In this document: positions 19,066 to 33,900 of the stretch, piece after piece
Layout: every line of letters starts with the position of its first letter
How positions within the stretch are numbered: the first letter of the stretch is position 1
Assembly: GCA_947568835.1 (NCBI GenBank)
Contig: OX387604.1
Coordinates: 28,869,351-28,933,350, forward strand
Length of the DNA: 64,000 nucleotides
Origin: Protonemura montana
Taxonomy: Eukaryota; Arthropoda; Insecta; Plecoptera; Nemouridae
Direction of reading: 5' to 3'
Translations under genes and position numbers: made by a program
The notes under the pieces: generated by a model
Seen by the model: only the letters and a program-made list of their open reading frames with translations
The model's database searches: none
Told to the model about the DNA's origin: nothing

Positions 19066-21844
19066 GATTTACAAAAACAATCACTTCCAGCTTCCAAATA
19101 AACTGTAACCAAACTGAAGCCAGCTGGTACTGCCGTGTCGTGGCCCTTGCTACAAGCAGAGTGAACAGGAGGACGACTGTACGTCGAGGGAAACACACTT
19201 TGGAGTGGGGGTAATCCATAGCCTAGATTGGGCCAATGAAATGTTTACCGGGAGAATTAAATAAAGCAAATATCGTTTGCCTCAAGATTTGGCTGTGAAC
19301 GTCATTCACTGTATAAGTATTATAAATCATCAAAATTTACTGATAACCCATCCTAATTAATTTTGCACAACAGCAGGAACAAAATTCCTGACAAAAGCAG
19401 AAGTGTTACTTACAATCATAGTGATACACTGTATTTAATGTATAATATAATCAGAATAAGATACTGTGGATACAATATATTCATTGTACATTTTGAACAC
19501 TATTTTCAATCAGACTTGCTGCTTCAGTAATAAAAATCAATTACTATCCCCTGCCTTTGAACAATGAGCAATGCTGTGAACAATGAGTTAGTACGAAACA
19601 CTTTCGGAACAAAAAGAGTCATTTTTGAATTGTGTTGAATGAGGTACATTTTTCAAATGGTAATTAATGCTAATTTTACGAATGTCTTGGTCCCCCTTCA
19701 CTATCACAAAAGATATGTCCACCGCCCATAGTTTAAAATCTTCACTTAAAATCAAGAATGCATGACCAGATGAATATACCATGTCTGATATGCAATTCTT
19801 AACTGTGAGAAACTTTAACCCACAAAAAGTGCCATATTTTGGTTAGCGCTCCGACTAGATTGGAAACTAAATCAATTTTTGGTTATCTCTCATTTGAATG
19901 GCTGCAGTAAAAATATCATTGAGTATGACAGTATTTTGTCTAGAATTGTATGGTCTCGTTTGTAATCATACTAAGTTTAATCAGATTATAAGTGTGCAGG
20001 GATCTTCCCAAAGAATCAGTTTATATGATATGAAATGGCCCTATGATTATAATGTCGTGTTTATATTTTAAGTGATAAGATCAAATGTATGCAGTATTTG
20101 TTATTGACTTGCAAATGTATTTTGCCTTCTTTATGATTATATGGCTGCCGGCTGGCCTCAAACCCAGAATCTGCGCTCACTCCTTCACTGCAGCAACATT
20201 TCTTGCCAGAAATTCATTTGTTAACGTTTTGACACTTACAAACATCTTGTGGGAATTTGAGATACATTTATTTGGAAAAGAAAACTGTGTGGAGAAATTG
20301 GTTTCTGAAACAATAAATTGAGATGTAGGCAGCAAAATAAGTGAGTGTTGCCAGTTGAGCACCAAGAGAACCACCTTTTTATGTGGATGAAATTCCAGAA
20401 CCCAAAGTTGACTTGGATTGAAATTGGGAACTGCACTATGTACACAACCCTTCAGGTGCCAACTTACCCAAGAAAGAGCTTGGCTGTAATGTAAAACTTT
20501 GATTTTCCAACCGAAGTATAAATTCTCCAGGCATTCGTATATTTCTTGTTTTTCATGTAAAATGACGAGAGAAGCAAAATCTTCAATACCACATACCTCC
20601 GAAATCTTGTGTTTATTTAGAGTCTGCTGGTTTTTCCCCCACTCTAGCAGCCAAACTCCTGCATCGACGAACCAAATTTGCAGAGCGAATTTTTGTGTAC
20701 CCACTGCCTTTTTCAGAAAAATCCATCAAATAGTTGTGGAACTATTTGAAATTTACGAAAATTTTGTTAAATGGACACACATTGTTAGGTTGAGATATGC
20801 CGATACTATTTCCATGGCAATATTTTAAAAGAATGAATTTAAATGAAAATTCAATGAACAGTAAGGATTGGACAGTAATGATTGGTTTCACATTTTATCA
20901 TCCCAAAGTATCACTACGGTCATCCTTCAACGTAATTCAAATTGCATTCGCGAAGCCTGAATTTGAATAGGAAAAATTAATCTGCATACACGAACTCACA
21001 GACTTTGCCACCTAGAAACATTACTATCATGAAAATTCAATTCAATTTCGATTCAATTGGGATAAGCTTAAGAATAGGGTAAAACACATTTTAAAATAAA
21101 ACTCCGTTGAAAAGCGCAATGAATGGAAAACGTTAACGATCAATTCTGCTGAACAGAGTAGTTTACGGACAAAGTAATTAATCATGTGTTCTACTCAAGG
21201 TGCTTTGATACCCAAGGAATTATTTCTTCAGCACTAGTTTTGACAGGGTTGTCACACCTTGTGCCCTTTTCAAGGCATAGACTTTGCCTACACTGATATT
21301 TATAATTCGTCTGTCCCAGCCCATTGTTTGCTAAAGTCATATGTCTAAACATCAACTTTAACCCAAGACTCCAGGAAACCTGAAACTCTAAGCAGCACTG
21401 AACAAAATCTGAGAAGTTCTTCATAATAATAAAAAAAGAAAACGGTTCACATTGGTTTAATTACAAAAAATAAAGGACACAGTAATAAATGGTACAATAT
21501 TATTTCAACAATTTCACATAAATTTTTTAGGTTTGTTAGGTATGGCATGTGATATTTATACTAACATAGGACTGACTTTTGCTAAAAGGTAGTTCAGTAA
21601 AAAATTACCAGCCAAATAGTAATTAAAAAACTTATTTATATTAATATTGTAAGCCTATTGTTACAGTACAGTACAATTTTAATAAAATAAAAAAGAGAAC
21701 ACGCACATTAATATCAGTCGAGGACTCGGTAGTTCAACTGGTGGCACTTAAAAATACAAAATAATGGTGAACAAAATCATCAAACTCTTCATTGTTAACA
21801 ATAACAACGCATGTTTTTGTATGAATTTTAATTTACAACACCAT
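19066..21844. other. intergenic, AHCYL-like promoter side to BCL9 3' flank
   Basis: This stretch should contain the AHCYL-like 5' UTR and promoter (minus strand). The only long frame is a 175-codon minus-strand ORF at 20177-20704. It is Trp-rich and unlike any family I know, and it may be chance. No arrays or RNA genes were seen. Confidence 0.3.
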
Positions 21845-21850
21845 TTTATT
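21845..21850 (-). terminator. candidate poly(A) signal for BCL9
   Basis: AATAAA on the minus strand about 136 nt after the stop codon at 21986-21988. Confidence 0.4.
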
Positions 21851-21985
21851 GCACTCGACACGTTTCCACTTTCCACTTACCCACCGACCAAATCGGTCAG
21901 TGGATAAAACGGGCTTAAAAAAATATTAAGATTCAAAGCTGTTGTTATTCTATGTAAGATAAACTTTCCTAACAAAAATCAAAAC

Positions 21986-24900
21986 TCATTTCGGAACAAA
22001 AAATGATTGATTGGGACCAATAGCTTGATTGTTCATTTGGCTTCTTGTATTTGTGGCATATAACTGTTGCTGAAAGTTATGAAACTGCTGAGCGTAATTA
22101 GGGTCTGCGGTGGTGGGACCTATGAACGGTGAGTTCTTGAAGTTGTTCGATTGTCCCATTGACGGCGGCAAGGGCTGGCTAGCGTCGGGGGCGTTGCCCA
22201 GACCCATGGGCGAGGATTTTGAACCGGGCACAAAGTTTCCGCCGCCGCCCCCTCCAGGCATTTGGTTGGGACCGACCCCAAACATCTGGTCTGGCCCTCC
22301 AGGCTGGTTCGGGGGCACACCGAACATGCTGCCACCCATCTGCTGCATGCGCATCATACCACCTGGCCTCAGACTTCCTCTCATGGGTGCCAGGCCAATG
22401 CCGGGCCCACCCGGACCCATAATCATGCCCCCTGACATTGGAACGTTGACGCCACCGATGGAACCGTTGGGTCCCATCATCGGTCCGTTCATGCCCCCCA
22501 CGTGTCCACCGTGGTTTTGTCCGGGCGGACAATTGGGTCCGCCCGGCATGCCTACCATTTGAGCGTTGTTCATGCCGCCCATGATTCCGTTCGGCTGCCT
22601 GTTCATCTGTCCCGGATGCCCGGGCATGTTTTGCTGAGAATTGTTGGGGAAATATTGCAAGTTGTGTGTGGGCACCTTGGTGTCAAGGTTAGGCAACGGA
22701 TTGGTGAACCGTTGCAAGAACTCCAAGCTAAGCGGTCCTCTCGGTCCAGAGTTGCTCGTCTGTGGTTTGGCTGGCAGGTACTGGATCGTGTTGGGAGCAC
22801 TTGCTTTCACCTGCACGTTGGCACCGTCGTATGGGCCAGGCCCAGGAGGTCGACCCATCACGTTCATCATCCGCTGGCCCATGGGACCAGCTCCTGGGAA
22901 CGAGGGCGCACCCCCCATCATCACGTTCCCTGGCTTGGGCGAGGTGCAGTCCGTGTGGATGGATGGTCGGTTGGGTCCCGCGCCGCCCATCGCGCAAGGG
23001 ATCATACCCCCGACGTTTGGGTTCGGGCTGTACGAATGCGACTGGCCCACGTTTTGCATCTGCATGTTGGCAAAGGTCCCAGGGCCGGGTTGGGGCACCT
23101 GTCCTGGATCTTGCATCCCTTGACAGCTCTCCATTCCGGGCATCTGCATGCCGGGATGAAGGCCGCCAGGAGGGTTGAACGGCATCATGCCCGGGCCAGG
23201 GCCCGCTCCCGGCATCGCTCCGGACATTGCTCCGGGCATTGCTCCCATCATACCTCCAGCACTGTGTGGACCTGGAGAGTTTGTCACACTGCTGGTTAAT
23301 TGCTGGCTCATTTGCGCCATCGAACTGATCGGGTCAAAATGCGTCGACTTTCCGTTACATGCCATCGTTCCATTGGGGTTCAGCGGTACGTTTTCCGTCC
23401 GCATCGTGGGAAAGCCACCTGCGCCAGTGGGCGAAACGTCCATACCACCAGGAGGAGCGTTAGGGGCTTGTCCAGAACCTGGGGAAACTTCCAAAAAGTG
23501 TGGAGGTCCTGTCATACCACCCATTCCACCCATGAAATTAGAAGGCTGCCCCAGCATCGCGGGGGAACCACTGCCACCCCCCGAAAACCTAGGCGGCCCC
23601 ATTCCGTCTCCTAACTGTGGACTGGTGCTAAGAAAATGAGCGGCACCTTCGTTCGTCGGAGTTTTATTTAGAGACGAGTCCATGCTTGCAGCTCGGGAAC
23701 CTTGACTCTGCGGGCTTTGTCCGGGAAAGCGTTGCCCTTTGTTCTCGTTAGAGCCCGAGTTTGGGGTGAGCGGGCTCGGGATTGGATACCTGGTTTGATC
23801 GCTTGATGTGGGGGGGAAGTTGATAAGAGAAGTGGGTGTCAATGGTGTACCTGGGCAGCTGGACATTCTTGGGTTGGTCAGATCGGAGCCCGTTGTTTGG
23901 AGGCTTCCGTCTAGGCTTGAAGGTGGCACCCTGCAATAGTAAGAGTATAAAAATCAATATCGTTCAACGCCTTGCGCTTTTGTTAACTCTACCGATTGGG
24001 CCGAGGGTCAGGCTGGCATTGCAAAGTCTCAATTGAGATAAAGTACATTTCACAGCAAAGCATTCTTAATAAAGTTAAACACTTTAAGGAAGTCTTCCGA
24101 CTATTTCAACCTCTTGATAAAATATAATAAAAATTCCAACTGAACCGGCTTCTGAACTAAGCAAATAAATCAAGCTGTAGACTAAAGTGTACTCACGAGG
24201 GTGGCCGAGCGTTAGTGTCTTTGAGGCTCGTGTTTGGCTGCTTTTGAATAGTGAGCTCCTGTCCTTCAAACGTGTTTAGGTACTGTATTTGTTGAGGTGA
24301 TGGCACGGGCATTAAGTTAGGTTCTTTTGAAGTTTGATGCGGCTGTTGTAGCTGCTTTTGTTGAGCCATTGATTGCAAGGTTCGGCAAAACATGCCATCG
24401 GCTGAAAAATAGGAGCGTACAAGCGTTAATTCAACTCCACGCTCTACAAATGGGGAAGTTAAGATCCTGGTTTCTCACTCAGATACGGACCAAATTGGTT
24501 TGTTTTCTTCCATGTGATTAAACACTTGGTTGCTTTGCCCCAAAATCTGCCTTCCCACTCAAACTTAGATTCCCTTTAGTGTTGTTCAAAGTAACAGTGA
24601 GCAAGTCTTCAATTGAATTATACAAATTGGCATCTTCTCTCTGAGTATAGTACACCTACAGTACACCTAGATCTAGATTTTACGACAGATTTTAAACAAG
24701 TCTTGACTTAACAAGATGAATTACAACTTCACTATCACTTTAAGATTGAAGCACCTTTCATTTCCAACGTACCCGTTTTTATATGTTCTTCTTCTCCATA
24801 TTTTACCATCTATCAATGAACTTATAATACATTCATGAGCCTAAAGTCAAATGTATTCCTTTCTGTTTCAATGAACACAAAACCCATCTAGACAAGCATG

Positions 24901-27900
24901 AGTAAGCCTCAAAATAAAACCTCATTTTAGTGTCATATTGTTCCTATCCTACATACATCATCAGACCTATTAATTTGGATCTAAGATCTGTCTCTCTAAT
25001 GAATAAGATGCCAGTAAAGTATACAAAGTTGAGCTAGAATTGAAGAGCATTGAGCCTTCTAGCTCAATCGTACCTGGCGGTTGTTGATTGCTGTTGGCCT
25101 GACTACTCGCTGACGAAAAGTCCGAGCAATTCTGCGAGGAGTCCTTCCTGGTGGCCGACGGGGAGAGCCTGGCAGACCCGGGCGTGCCGGGATTACTAGC
25201 GTTGAGCGGGCGACTGCCGCCGGGCGAGTCCTGCGAGGTCGGGCTCGGCCCGGACACTCGCCCGGTGAACTGCCGCCCAGGCTCGGCCGGTGAGTCGAGG
25301 GCAGACGCTGCACGTGGTGACGGCAGCGACAGGTTGGACGTCGGGTTGTTGGGAGATCCCGGATTGGGGCTCGGCATCGCGGTCGGGACGCTGGCCGAGC
25401 GGGGCGTTTGGTGGTACGGTGGCGGTGGACCCTGCGCTCGTGGACCCAATCCGGCGACGCCCCGGCCACACTGGTTGTTACCCGTCGTGCCAACGCCTCC
25501 CATCCCTAAACCCGAAGGGCCTTTCTTCTTACGTTCTTCATAAAATTGATGCTGTAATTTTTGCCATTCGATTTGTGCTGCCACTGAAGTTGGTGTTATT
25601 TGATTCGAACCTGGTATACCGCCCATCATCATTCCCTTCTGTGACATCATTTGGCCGGCAGGGCCCATCATGGGGCCCATCGGGACCATAGGGACGCCGT
25701 CGGGGCCTTCTGGAAGAGGACCACTGCCTGGAGATTGTTGTTCCGGAAAAAGCATCTGCTGCATGTTGCGGAGCCTTGCCAGCTGCTCCTCTCTGTGCTG
25801 GCGCTGCTGAGGCGTTAGGTTTTCATCTGGAACCTTCACTCCTGAAAGAGTATCAGTCGAACCTACTTTAGTGTATTGTTCTTCAGTATTCATAGAGCTC
25901 GTTAAATCAGCGCTCAAGTAAAATGTAAGACCTATATTATTTATGCTAATGAAAATTATTTCCATGCTGTTTAGTTAAAAGTTAGTTAGCAGAATATTTT
26001 TTAATAATATGAAAAGTAGCATTGTTCATACTAGTTGAACGTACTCAACAAACTCAGCGTTCCAGGACGCAAGGTTACAATCGTAAATTTAATTATGTCT
26101 AAATAATATCAGGCACATCCAGCTGTTTCCACACGTTTAGTATGAACCTCAAGTAAAACCTAGGAGAAGCACTTGGAAGCTTGCAGACTAGATATGGGTT
26201 ATGCATTGCACTTATCAGTTTTTAGACAACCAAACCATTTCTAACCTATAATAAAATTTCAGATGCCGTGCATCGAATGGCTTCAGTTTTTCAAATCAGT
26301 GTATTAAGTCTTAACCTGCATAAAATTGTTTAACTGACCAGAATAATAAAACCGATATAAAAAAGAACTGAGTTGGGGTAAGAGACTTTTCAAGAGCAAT
26401 ACAGAAATGTGAGTCCAGTAACTCTTGGTCTTCTGCAGATGCACTTGAATTTGCCCGTCTCCAAGATGGACATGTGATTTTGGGAGGTTCAGCATTTTGC
26501 TAAGGCTGTACTTTTGAGCAGCCAATTTGTTTGCCAAGCTGTACAGGTTAACAGTACTTGTGATCGGGACTCAACAGCAGCTTCAAATGTTCATCTTGAG
26601 GACTCTTTGCTTGTTGATAGCTTTAAGTTACTTCTTCAAGGACTGCTTTAACCCTTGAAGAAGTAACTAGTACATGTTACGAAACGTTGGGAAATTTAGT
26701 TGTTCTTTAGTTAGCATTCAAAATCCAGTTCAAATAGTTTTTGTTGTTCAGTAGACTTCAAAAACAAGTTAAATTAATTCTACAATAAATAAAAAGAAAC
26801 TTTAGAGAACAGTTTGCATTAACAATAAAACATCGTTGGATCAAGGTAAATTTAGAAGTGAGTCCAGCCAGAAAAAGGCAACGGTAAATTAGATTGTAGT
26901 TAACAGTAATTAAAAATAACAAATAATTTACTTTGTACTTTGAGATAGTTGCTTCAGCAATGCTTTTAATAAATGTTCAGCAAGCCGGGACCCTACTAAC
27001 GTCTAACTTTAGGCCATCTGTTATTCCAACCGATATCCCAACACAGTCCAGCACCTTAACAGATTGTGAAGTTCTTTTCAACTAGTAGTTGATTTTTTTT
27101 TTTTAGAAAAACTATTTCAACTGGGTTTTGAATGCTAAGTAAAGGGCTACTAAATTTCCCGACGTTTCGTAACACATACTAGTTACTTCTTCAGAGGTTT
27201 GAGCAGTCCTGACAATTTTCCGATAACAAAAGAACCACATAAAATTATAACAATTACCTAGTTCAAGCTTCCTAAATGCATCTAAATTAAATAATCAGGG
27301 TCAATAACTTAAAAACTAATGTATTATGTATTTTCTGAAATAAGAACTCAAACACATTGGCGTTTTTTAACTAACTTATTAGGTGTATGGAAAAAACGCC
27401 AATTTTTCGAGGTTGTCCTAACGTTATGTGATACAATGAAAATTTCCTTAAGTGATGCTTGATTTTAATCCACGACGGTATCACATCTAAATCCCTACAT
27501 CTAATCAGAAAATGTAATCTACAATCTAAGGTGGTTCTCTTCTCTCGGAGTCTTCTCTCGAAATAGTTTTTCTAAAAACTTGTGCTAAGGATAAATCAAG
27601 TAGACATGAGTCTAAAAACCATCATAGTAGTTGGTCTTGATCCATGTCTGGTACGAACACAAATCTTTGCAATTCTAGGAACTGATCTGGCTCAACACAG
27701 AATTTCAGTCCGACAGTTTCATTTCTATTTGTCGGTTTTATTAAATTACGATAGATTGACGAGGGAAAGAACATCTTATTCAGTTTGTGACTAACAAACT
27801 AAAGATTGAAATCAAATATCAAATTGACACCAGCTTGTATGGGGTTTCAGACAGAGCCTAGAGCCTATTTAATGTTCGGACGTTGTGTTATCAGCAGTTT

Positions 27901-30900
27901 TGGCTCAAATAGACTTCTATCAATCAACTAACTGCTATTTTAAGTCACTGACTGTCCTTTAAACCAAGCGAAAGCCAGTTTCTTCGATCAAGTTCCTGGC
28001 TGAAAAGCCGAGTGGATCCTCTGTGTAAATAAGCTCAAGGCTTAACTTCCTCCGGGTGTAATCTAGAAGAACAACTGACGTACTTGCTTGAGGGCCACGC
28101 AGAGAGCAGTGAGAGTTAGTGGGACTTCAGATTAATATAGAACCAGGGCTCAGAAGAGGTCAGAGTCAGAGTCACCAAGGAAGGGCTACCGGTGGAGTAC
28201 GCAGACAAAACGCAAGCAGGCACTTTAGAACCAGGGCTCAGAAGAGGTCAGAGTCACCAAGGTAGGGCTACCGGTGGAGTACGCAGACAAAACGCAAGCA
28301 GGCACTTTAGAACCAGGACTCAGAAGAGGTCAGAGTCAGAGTCACCAAGGTAGGGCTACCGGTGGAGTACGCAGACAAAACGCAAGCAGGCACTTTAGAA
28401 CCAGGGCTCAGAAGAGGTCAGAGTCAGAGTCACCAAGGTAGGGCTACCGGTGGAGTACGCAGACAAAACGCAAGCAGGCACTTTAGAACCAGGACTCAGA
28501 AGAGGTCAGAGTCAGAGTCACCAAGGTAGGGCTACCGGTGGAGTACGTAGACAAAACGCAAGCAGGCACTTTAGAACCAGGGCTCAGAAGAGGTCAGAGT
28601 CAGAGTCACCAAGGTAGGGCTACCGGTGGAGTACGTAGACAAAACGCAAGCATGCACTTTAGAACCAGGACTCAGAAGAGGTCAGAGTCAGAGTCACCAA
28701 GGTAGGGCTACCGGTGGAGTACGCAGACAAAACGCAAGCAGGCACTTTAGAACCAGGGCTCAGAAGAGGTCAGAGTCAGAGTCACCAAGGTAGGGCTACC
28801 GGTGGAGTACGTAGACAAAACGCAAGCAGGCACTTTAGAACCAGGGCTCAGAAGAGGTCAGAGTCAGAGTCACCAAGGTAGGGCTACCGGTGGAGTACGC
28901 AGACAAAACGCAAGCAGGCACTTTAGAACCAGGGCTCAGAAGAGGTCAGAGTCAGAGTCACCAAGGTAGGGCTACCGGTGGAGTACGCAGACAAAACGCA
29001 AGCATGCACTTTAGAACCAGGGCTCAGAAGAGGTCAGAGTCAGAGTCACCAAGGTAGGGCTACCGGTGGAGTACGCAGACAAAACGCAAGCAGGCACTTT
29101 AGAACCAGGGCTCAGAAGAGGTCAGAGTCAGAGTCACCAAGGTAGGGCTACCGGTGGAGTACGTAGACAAAACGCAAGCAGGCACTTTAGAACCAGGGCT
29201 CAGAAGAGGTCAGAGTCAGAGTCACCAAGGTAGGGCTACCGGTGGAGTACGTAGACAAAACGCAAGCAGGCACTTTAGAACCAGGGCTCAGAAGAGGTCA
29301 GAGTCAGAGTCACCAAGGTAGGGCTACCGGTGGAGTACGCAGACAAAACGCAAGCAGGCACTTTAGAACCAGGGCTCAGAAGAGGTCAGAGTCAGAGTCA
29401 CCAAGGTAGGGCTACCGGTGGAGTACGCAGATAAAACGCAAGCAGGCACTTTAGAACCAGGGCTCAGAAGAGGTCAGAGTCAGAGTCACCAAGGTAGGGC
29501 TACCGGTGGAGTACGTAGACAAAACGCAAGCAGGCACTTTAGAACCAGGGCTCAGAAGAGGTCAGAGTCAGAGTCACCAAGGTAGGGCTACTGGTGGAGT
29601 ACGCAGACAAAACGCAAGCAGGCACTTTCACGTCGCAATCTACAACAATTACCCCAGTGAAAGTGTTTACATCAGACTGGTTAACTCTAAGTCAGCAAAA
29701 TGTGAGTTAATTAATTCTAGTGCCAACCACGGGAAGTTGAGTTAGTGACAAAATGAAGGATGCTTCTGGGTGGATTCACCGTTGTCTTGAGTGTTAAGAA
29801 ATTTCACTTCGATCTTTCTCACAGATTACTTACATTTAACGCTGGTTTACGCTAAAAAATATCTTTATTAATGTTCAACTCAACGATAGATTTACGTGTA
29901 GCAATATTTTAAGTAATAATAGTTAAATTGTTGAGGTTTGTTAAAAAGGACATTCGCAAGCGCCATCAGGTGTCATCCTCCGTTACCTTGTGTTGCCGGC
30001 CTCGTTTGCTCAGCAGCAAGTTAAATAGTAACCCTCTGAATGTTCACATACACTTAATGCTGATACCAATATTAAGACTTGAGAAAAATTAGAAATAATA
30101 AAAGAAACTTAACATTAGTACATTACAGCCAGTCATTTAACATTTACTCATTACAAATAATTTCACCTAAAAGCATCAGTAACTTGTTGCTAATTAGTAA
30201 TTATATACTAATTAACCACACGGAAGCAACTTTAAAGCACTAAGAAGAGAAATGTTAATTCTTCGTTATATTACAAAAGCTCGTAGTTGGCATTTCACTA
30301 CTAAATGACCCAACCGAGGAATGAAGCCCAGCCTCCACCAATAACACCCGTGTTAAACAACCTGCAGAAGATGGAGACCGGACTTTGATTCTTCTGAAGG
30401 ATAGCCAATATTAACAGGGTGGTAGTTTTCAAAACAACAACAGCATAAACAGCATAAACAGCAATAATGATATTTATGATAAGAGAATGCTTCCATAGAA
30501 TCTGGTGTTGCAGAAAATCCATGCACGTGATGCAACATTTATTAACATTTTCTTAGCATTTGCTTGGTTACAATTGTTTTCACTTTCATTACTTAGATAT
30601 AGAAATGTACAAAACACAAACCATTCAACTCAACTTCTAAACAAGAAACTAAAGCACAAAGAATATTTTCTATTAGAAATATTAAACCAAACAGTGCCTA
30701 TAGCCTATAAGTTAGGACATTAATTATAAACAAATCATTGATTAATAAGATGGTAGTACCAAGGACAAAAAAACATTTCCAAGGTAATTAGCCAACAAAA
30801 ACTTAAGAACTGTACCAACATTAAGATGTCAGCAACCTGATTTCTAAACCACTACAATAACAAACGAGAATCCAGGCAAATAAAAAGCACTCACCCTGAC

Positions 30901-33900
30901 TGATCGTATTCGGCGTAGAAGATGCATTGGGTCCAGTTGACCCATTTGCGTTGCCCGAGCACGGGGGCTGCTGCATCCCATTGCCCCCTTGCGACATCCC
31001 GCTGTTTATCATATTGTTGTTCTGATTCCACATCTCTTGACCAGGTGGACCAGGGGGACCCCCCTCGGGCATCATATGCGTTGACCCCTGAAATCCCCCA
31101 GGCAGATCCAGCCCCTTCAATACGGCAGCTGGGCTTGGGATCATTTTCTGTTTCAACTGAGCTAGATTGTTGAGCCACTGGGCTGGGTTCTGACGGTTAA
31201 ACTGATTCATTTTCAGAGGGTGCTTCTGTGAGGAAAAGTAATATTCTGCAAATGACTTCATCATTTGAACATTGGTGATTAGATGATAAGTGTTAGTAAA
31301 CAGTGGTGGTAACAGTGATGGTAACGGTGATGGTAACGGTGATGGTAACGGTGATGGTAACAGTGATGGTAACGGTGATGGTAACAGTGATGGTAACAGT
31401 GATGGTAACGGTGATGGTAACAGTGATGGTAACAGTGATGGTAACAGTGATGGTAACAGTGATGGTAACAGTGATGGTAACGGTGATGGTAACGGTGATG
31501 GTAACAGTGATGGTAACAGTGATGGTAACGGTGATGGTAACGGTGATGGTAACAGTGATGGTAACGGTGATGGTAACAGTGATGGTAACAGTGATGGTAA
31601 CAGTGATGGTAACAGTGATGGTAACGGTGATGGTAACAGTGATGGTAACAGTGATGGTAACAGTGATGGTAACAGTGATGGTAACAGTGATGGTAACAGT
31701 GATGGTAACAGTGATGGTAACAGTGATGGTAACGGTGATGGTAACAGTGATGGTAACAGTGATGGTAACAGTGATGGTAACAGTGATGGTAACAGTGATG
31801 GTAACAGTGATGGTAACAGTGATGGTAACGGTGATGGTAACAGTGATGGTAACAGTGATGGTAACGGTGATGGTAACAGTGATGGTAACAGTGATGGTAA
31901 CAGTGATGGTAACAGTGATGGTAACGGTGATGGTAACAGTGATGGTAACAGTGATGGTAACAGTGATGGTAACAGTGATGGTAACAGTGATGGTAACAGT
32001 GATGGTAACAGTGATGGTAACGGTGATGGTAACAGTGATGGTAACAGTGATGGTAACGGTGATGGTAACAGTGATGGTAACAGTGATGGTAACAGTGATG
32101 GTAACAGTGATGGTAACAGTGACGGTAACGGTGATGGTAACAGTGATGGTAACAGTGATGGTAACAGTGACGGTAACGGTGATGGTAACAGTGATGGTAA
32201 CAGTGATGGTAACAGTGATGGTTAGATTTAAAATTTAATATTTGGAATGGCAATCTTGGAAGGGTGTTGATGATCTCATTTAAAAAGGGTGATTGTTAGT
32301 TATTGTGTTTGTGGTCATAGATAGGTGACTTTTAATTGCATTTCAGGTAAAATTATTAGCCTTGGTCTTTGCCAGGCTGATTCCATGTCAAGTGAAAAAT
32401 GCCTACTTAAATTATCTCGATTTGAGCTTCATTATTTTTTGTGTTGAGTTTCCAGCTTCATAAGAGATTAAAACATGACCAGGGTGCCTCAGTGTTTGAT
32501 TTGACAATATGATAAGCAGAGGATACGGTAATTGAGACAAACAAAAATCCACCAAGACCAGGTGCCCAGCAAACAAACCCAATTAACTCATTTAAGAGTT
32601 TGATAAAAAAAAAAACATTTTGTCTCCAAAACAAGCCAATAGTAAAATTGACAAATAACAATATCAATTACAAACATACCTCTAAATATTTTTTAGTTCC
32701 TGGTTGAGCACAGTGGAACGCAATTATTGATGGAAACTGCCCTTGTATGACAGCCTCCGCCGATTTATTGGCAAGTGACGTTGAAAATACAAATATCTGG
32801 CTTTGCTGCTGCATGTATTGAGCTTCCATTGTTCCCGGCTGCTTGTTTATAACATTACTCGGCAACGGTTGGATTCCGTTAGGAGGCGGACCTGACGAGC
32901 TTGGCAAGTTTTCCAAACGATCTAGATGAAAATAAACCAATTGATTAATTAATTCCCTCCATGCATCAGACGTAAGGTATACACCAAGCATCCTTCATCT
33001 AGGATTTTTCGGCTTAGATTTTACCTACCGTAATTTTGTCCCGTGCACACCCAGAAGAAATTTATGTTGTAGAGAAAAGTTACTTTGTTGAGATACTGCA
33101 TGCACCCAAAGATATGTGTAGGTACCACTAAATTAACTATGACCAAATTCAGTAATAAAATCTATTTTGATATTTTGAAAGTATGAGCAAGTTTACTTAA
33201 ATCTGCATTGACAACAAGCCCTACTCTGAGGGGACTATGCTTATGAATGATGGCTTGTGCCACAGGTAAAAGAGGTAAGTAGGGGAACGCAATGGTGGGG
33301 CAGGAAAACCTTGTCGTGATCAGGTAGGAGTCTTGCAGCTTCAATGAAAATGAAGAGAGTTTTGCTCTGTTATAGTGAACTACATGGTATGACTAGCAAC
33401 TGAACCTACGTATCCTAATATTTATAAGATGGATTGATTACCGGAAAATTCATGGCTAGTACTCCCGTTGAGTTCAGTCTTGACAATACCACATGCTAAC
33501 GGAGGTTTGTCTTGGGAGCTACTCTCTTCGTGTTTAGCTGCATAAAGAAGAGAATAATTAATATGATAATATCATGTTACATGTCTAACCTAAATGGCTA
33601 TAGGTACATACCTACATCAAAAACAAAATGAAAAGTAAGTCTGTGCTATAGTTTATACAACACTACCTAAAAAACTAGTTAATTTACTGTACCAAACCAA
33701 AATTACTACAGGTCAACTACCACAAAGTAGTCAGATACTGGTTTAACATGCACCAACTAATAAAGATATATTTCAAGGACATAACTTATTATCAAATGCA
33801 AGTGCAATAACAGCTAGTATTTTTATGTCACTATCATAACCTTAATTACTGAAACCTTTTAACTAATTACATGAAATGCATATAAATATGAAGTTGATTT

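Noticed and set aside
22110..23639. Plus-strand and alternative-frame ORFs opposite BCL9 exon 7
   Set aside because: The GC-rich Gly/Pro-coding exon leaves other frames open. The minus-strand frame has splice-consistent ends and BCL9 motifs.
25842..25965. Longer start of BCL9 exon 5 (ORF running from an upstream ATG)
   Set aside because: The upstream acceptors either break phase or are weak; CTCTTTCAG|GA at 25841 is strong and keeps the frame from exon 4.
31279..32253. Long ORFs on both strands through the 12-bp array (VTM, DGN and YHH repeats)
   Set aside because: They exist only because a stop-free 12-bp unit keeps frame. They lie in a BCL9 intron between well-supported exons.
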